Of a stretch of 64,000 nucleotides of DNA, positions 62,131 to 64,000 are shown piece by piece; positions within the stretch are counted from its first letter, which is position 1, and each line of letters starts with the position of its first letter. This DNA comes from Bacillota bacterium (GTDB lineage Bacteria; Bacillota; Clostridia; Christensenellales; Aristaeellaceae). Under the pieces are notes generated by a model. That model worked only from the letters and a program-made list of their open reading frames with translations, ran no database searches and was not told the origin of the DNA. The position numbers and the translations under genes are program-made. The stretch is taken from NCBI GenBank assembly GCA_023413135.1, contig JAEZQK010000063.1, forward strand, positions 1 through 64,000, read 5' to 3'.

Positions 62131-62763
62131 ATGGATTTGAACGAGATCTCCATCCGCCTGCAGGCGGGCAAGGCCAAGGATGTGAAGGAACTGGTACAGC
62201 AGGCCATCGACGAGGGCGTGCCTGCCAAGCGGATCCTGGAGGAGGGCCTGCTTGGCGGCATGAGCGTTGTGGGCGAGAAATTCAAGAACAATGAGGTGTT
62301 CGTGCCGGAAGTGCTGGTGGCTGCCCGGGCCATGAACATGGGTGTGGCACTGCTCCGGCCCCTGCTGGTAAAAGAGGGTGTGAAGGCCACGGGCAAGGTG
62401 TGCATCGGCACGGTACAGGGTGACCTGCACGATATCGGCAAGAACATTGTAAAGATGATGATGGAAGGCAAAGGGCTGGAAGTGGTGGACCTGGGCACCG
62501 ACGTTGCACCGGAGGTCTTTATAAAGACGGCCGCAGAGCAAAATTGCCAGATCATCTGCTGCTCGGCGCTACTGACCACCACCATGGGCGTGATGCGGGA
62601 CGTGGTGAAGGCCGCGGTGGACGCAGGCATAAGAGACCATGTGAAGATCATGGTGGGCGGTGCCCCCGTGACGGAAACCTTCTGCCGGGAGATTGGCGCG
62701 GACGCCTATACCCCCGACGCGGCCAGCGCCGCCGACAAAGCCGTATCTTTCTGCGCCGCATAA
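62131..62763 (+). CDS. Corrinoid (B12-binding) protein of a methyltransferase system
   Basis: A 210-residue protein of the MtaC/MtbC/MttC type. Residues 1-85 form the helical cap domain; residues 88-210 the B12-binding Rossmann domain with the signature GDLHDIGKN, in which His100 (D98-x-H100-x-x-G103) is the lower cobalt ligand, then SALLTTT and VGGAPV. It carries a methyl group on cobalt between two methyltransferases. GGAGG precedes ATG 62131. It is followed 36 bp later by a uroporphyrinogen-decarboxylase-like methyltransferase gene. The methyl donor (methylamine, methanol, betaine, methoxy compound) cannot be told without the substrate-specific enzyme, which may lie beyond the window. Confidence 0.92.
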   Translation: MDLNEISIRLQAGKAKDVKELVQQAIDEGVPAKRILEEGLLGGMSVVGEKFKNNEVFVPEVLVAARAMNMGVALLRPLLVKEGVKATGKVCIGTVQGDLHDIGKNIVKMMMEGKGLEVVDLGTDVAPEVFIKTAAEQNCQIICCSALLTTTMGVMRDVVKAAVDAGIRDHVKIMVGGAPVTETFCREIGADAYTPDAASAADKAVSFCAA

Positions 62764-62799
62764 TGATTAAGGTTTAATTTCCTAAGGAGGACAATCGCC

Positions 62800-64000
62800 A
62801 TGCAGCCCAAGGATATCTTATTTGCCGCGCTTCGCCACGAGCGGACGGAAACCACGCCCTGGGTCCCCTTCGCGGGGGTGCACGCGGGCAAATTGACGTT
62901 AAGGACCGCCAGGGAGGTGCTCACCGATGAAAACGCGCTGTTTGAGGCTCTCATGGCCGTCAACAAACTCTACAAGCCCCATGGCCAGCCCGTTTTGTTC
63001 GATCTGCAGATCGAGGCGGAGATCCTGGGCTGCGATCTTGTCTGGCCCCAGGACAGCCCTCCCTCGGTAAGGAGCCATCCGCTTGCGGATACCATGACGG
63101 TTCCCTGCCGGTGTACCCTGCCCGGCCCGGAGGATGGGCGCATCCCCATGGCGCTGTCAGTGATGCGGCGCATGAAAGAGGCCGTGGGCGATACCACGGC
63201 CCTGTACGCTCTGGTGTGCGGGCCTTTTACTCTGGCCAGCCACCTTCGGGGCAGCGACCTTTTTACCGACATGTTCGACGATGAGGAGTATGTGAAGGAT
63301 CTGCTTGCCTACTGCGCGGAGTGCGCGCGGCGGATGGCAGGCTACTACATCGGCTCGGGCATGGATGTGATCGCCATCGTGGACCCACTGGTGAGTCAAA
63401 TTTCCAGCAGCCATTTTGATGCGTTCCTCTCGCAGCCCTATACGGAGCTTTTTTCCTTCCTGCGGGAGCAGGGGGTGTTTTCCAGCTTCTTTGTGTGCGG
63501 CGACGCCAGCCGTAACATTGAGCCTATGTGCAAGACGGTCCCCGACAGCATTTGCGTGGATGAGAACGTGGACCTGCCCGCCGCAAAAAAAATCACCGAC
63601 CGGTACAATATCACCATCGGCGGAAACATCCCCCTCACCAGCGTGATGCTCCACGGCACCCAGCAGGACAACATGAAGTACGTGCTGGACCTGATGGATA
63701 AGGTTCAAGATACAAAAAACTTTATCGTCGCCCCCGGTTGCGATATGCCATACGCGGTGCCCGTGGAAAACGGCATCGCGGTATCCCAGGCTGTGCTGCA
63801 GCCGGCAAAGACAAGAAAGGCGCTGGAAAACTATCTGGCCCCCCAGGACGACATCCAGATCACCCTGCCGGATTACGGGCACCTTCAAAAGCCTCTGGTG
63901 GAGGTGTTTACCCTGGACAGCCTGACCTGTGCCGCCTGCGCCTATATGATGGAGGCCGCCAATGTGGCCAAGGCGCATTTTGGTAAGGATATCGATCTGG
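62800..64000 (+). CDS. Uroporphyrinogen decarboxylase-like methyltransferase (MtaA/CmuA type), 3' end missing
   Basis: The frame starts at ATG 62800 behind AAGGAGG and runs open past the window end, giving 400 residues so far. Residues 1-345 match the MtaA/CmuA branch of the UroD fold, which moves methyl groups from a corrinoid protein to coenzyme M, folate or another thiol. Two zinc-ligand cysteines can be placed, in FFVCGDAS and APGCDMP, but the histidine expected two residues before the first cysteine is phenylalanine. After the UroD domain, at about residues 367-400, a segment with LTCAACAYMMEA (Cys377, Cys380) looks like the start of an extra thiol-containing domain. Operon partner of the corrinoid protein. 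A methyl-accepting role is likely, but the acceptor is unknown. Confidence 0.82.
   Translation, partial: MQPKDILFAALRHERTETTPWVPFAGVHAGKLTLRTAREVLTDENALFEALMAVNKLYKPHGQPVLFDLQIEAEILGCDLVWPQDSPPSVRSHPLADTMTVPCRCTLPGPEDGRIPMALSVMRRMKEAVGDTTALYALVCGPFTLASHLRGSDLFTDMFDDEEYVKDLLAYCAECARRMAGYYIGSGMDVIAIVDPLVSQISSSHFDAFLSQPYTELFSFLREQGVFSSFFVCGDASRNIEPMCKTVPDSICVDENVDLPAAKKITDRYNITIGGNIPLTSVMLHGTQQDNMKYVLDLMDKVQDTKNFIVAPGCDMPYAVPVENGIAVSQAVLQPAKTRKALENYLAPQDDIQITLPDYGHLQKPLVEVFTLDSLTCAACAYMMEAANVAKAHFGKDIDL

Noticed and set aside
62022..62651. N-terminal extension of the PocR-type regulator by about 210 codons
   Set aside because: The extension is antisense to the corrinoid protein gene and low in complexity; ATG 62021 has a ribosome site and begins where PocR proteins begin.
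1..64000. Search for tRNA, rRNA, CRISPR array, insertion sequence, integrase, attachment site or classical riboswitch
   Set aside because: No cloverleaf-like stretch, regular spaced repeat, transposase or recombinase motif, or recognisable riboswitch core was found by reading; small RNAs without strong structure could be missed.

Overview
The window is a bacterial carbohydrate-utilisation island. It carries intracellular glycoside hydrolases (GH2, GH31, GH36, GH43, GH95 and four GH51-type genes), six carbohydrate ABC importers, two YesM/YesN-type two-component systems and several one-component regulators. Gene families and Shine-Dalgarno sites (AAGGAGG types) point to a Clostridia-like member of the Bacillota; this is an inference from gene content, not a phylogenetic result. 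No tRNA, rRNA, CRISPR array, integrase or transposase is visible. All six substrate-binding proteins carry AxA-type signal peptides and none has a lipobox cysteine, which is unusual for a Gram-positive cell and raises the possibility of a double-membrane envelope.

Layout. 1-1139: 3' part of an FGGY sugar kinase. 1171-14987 (minus strand): one long operon, in transcription order LplB permease, LplC permease, binding protein, GH31, a DsbD/CcdA-like membrane thiol protein, a small unknown protein, GH2, GH43, GH36. 15244-19838 (plus): a membrane AraC-type regulator and a GH95 alpha-L-fucosidase. 20095-22686: Zn-dehydrogenase, aldo/keto reductase and FucU mutarotase behind a promoter flanked by two identical operator-like 11-mers. 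22964-29138: histidine kinase, response regulator and an MsmE/F/G-like importer. 29149-38197 (minus): binding protein, two permeases, GH51, a 732-residue protein of unknown family, and a second GH51. 38590-40695 (minus) and 40924-44474 (plus): a divergent pair made of a large GH51-like enzyme and an LplB/LplC/binding-protein importer. 44609-46783: a GntR/FCD regulator, a promoter-operator that now drives only a 17-codon ORF, and a four-carbon acid sugar kinase gene broken by three frameshifts. 47016-49968: GH51 and a divergent ArsR-like regulator. 49992-53198 (minus): another MsmE/F/G-like importer. 53568-60743: a second kinase/regulator pair with an LplB/LplC importer. 60774-64000: a PocR-type AraC regulator divergent from a corrinoid protein and a uroporphyrinogen-decarboxylase-like methyltransferase, a functionally separate methyl-transfer module cut by the window end.

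How the genes work together. No glycosidase has a recognisable signal peptide, so the scheme is import of plant-type oligosaccharides (arabinan, arabinoxylan, xyloglucan or galactosides, fucosylated glycans) followed by cytoplasmic removal of arabinosyl, galactosyl, xylosyl/glucosyl and fucosyl units. None of the importers has its own ATPase gene, so a shared MsmK/UgpC-type ATPase elsewhere must energise them. Five binding-protein genes that precede another operon gene are each followed by a strong hairpin, probably setting a binding-protein excess. The sharpest points for follow-up are the oxidoreductase/FucU cluster, the unknown 732-residue protein, the thiol-redox gene inside a glycosidase operon, the orphan promoter beside the broken kinase gene, and the altered zinc motif in the terminal methyltransferase.
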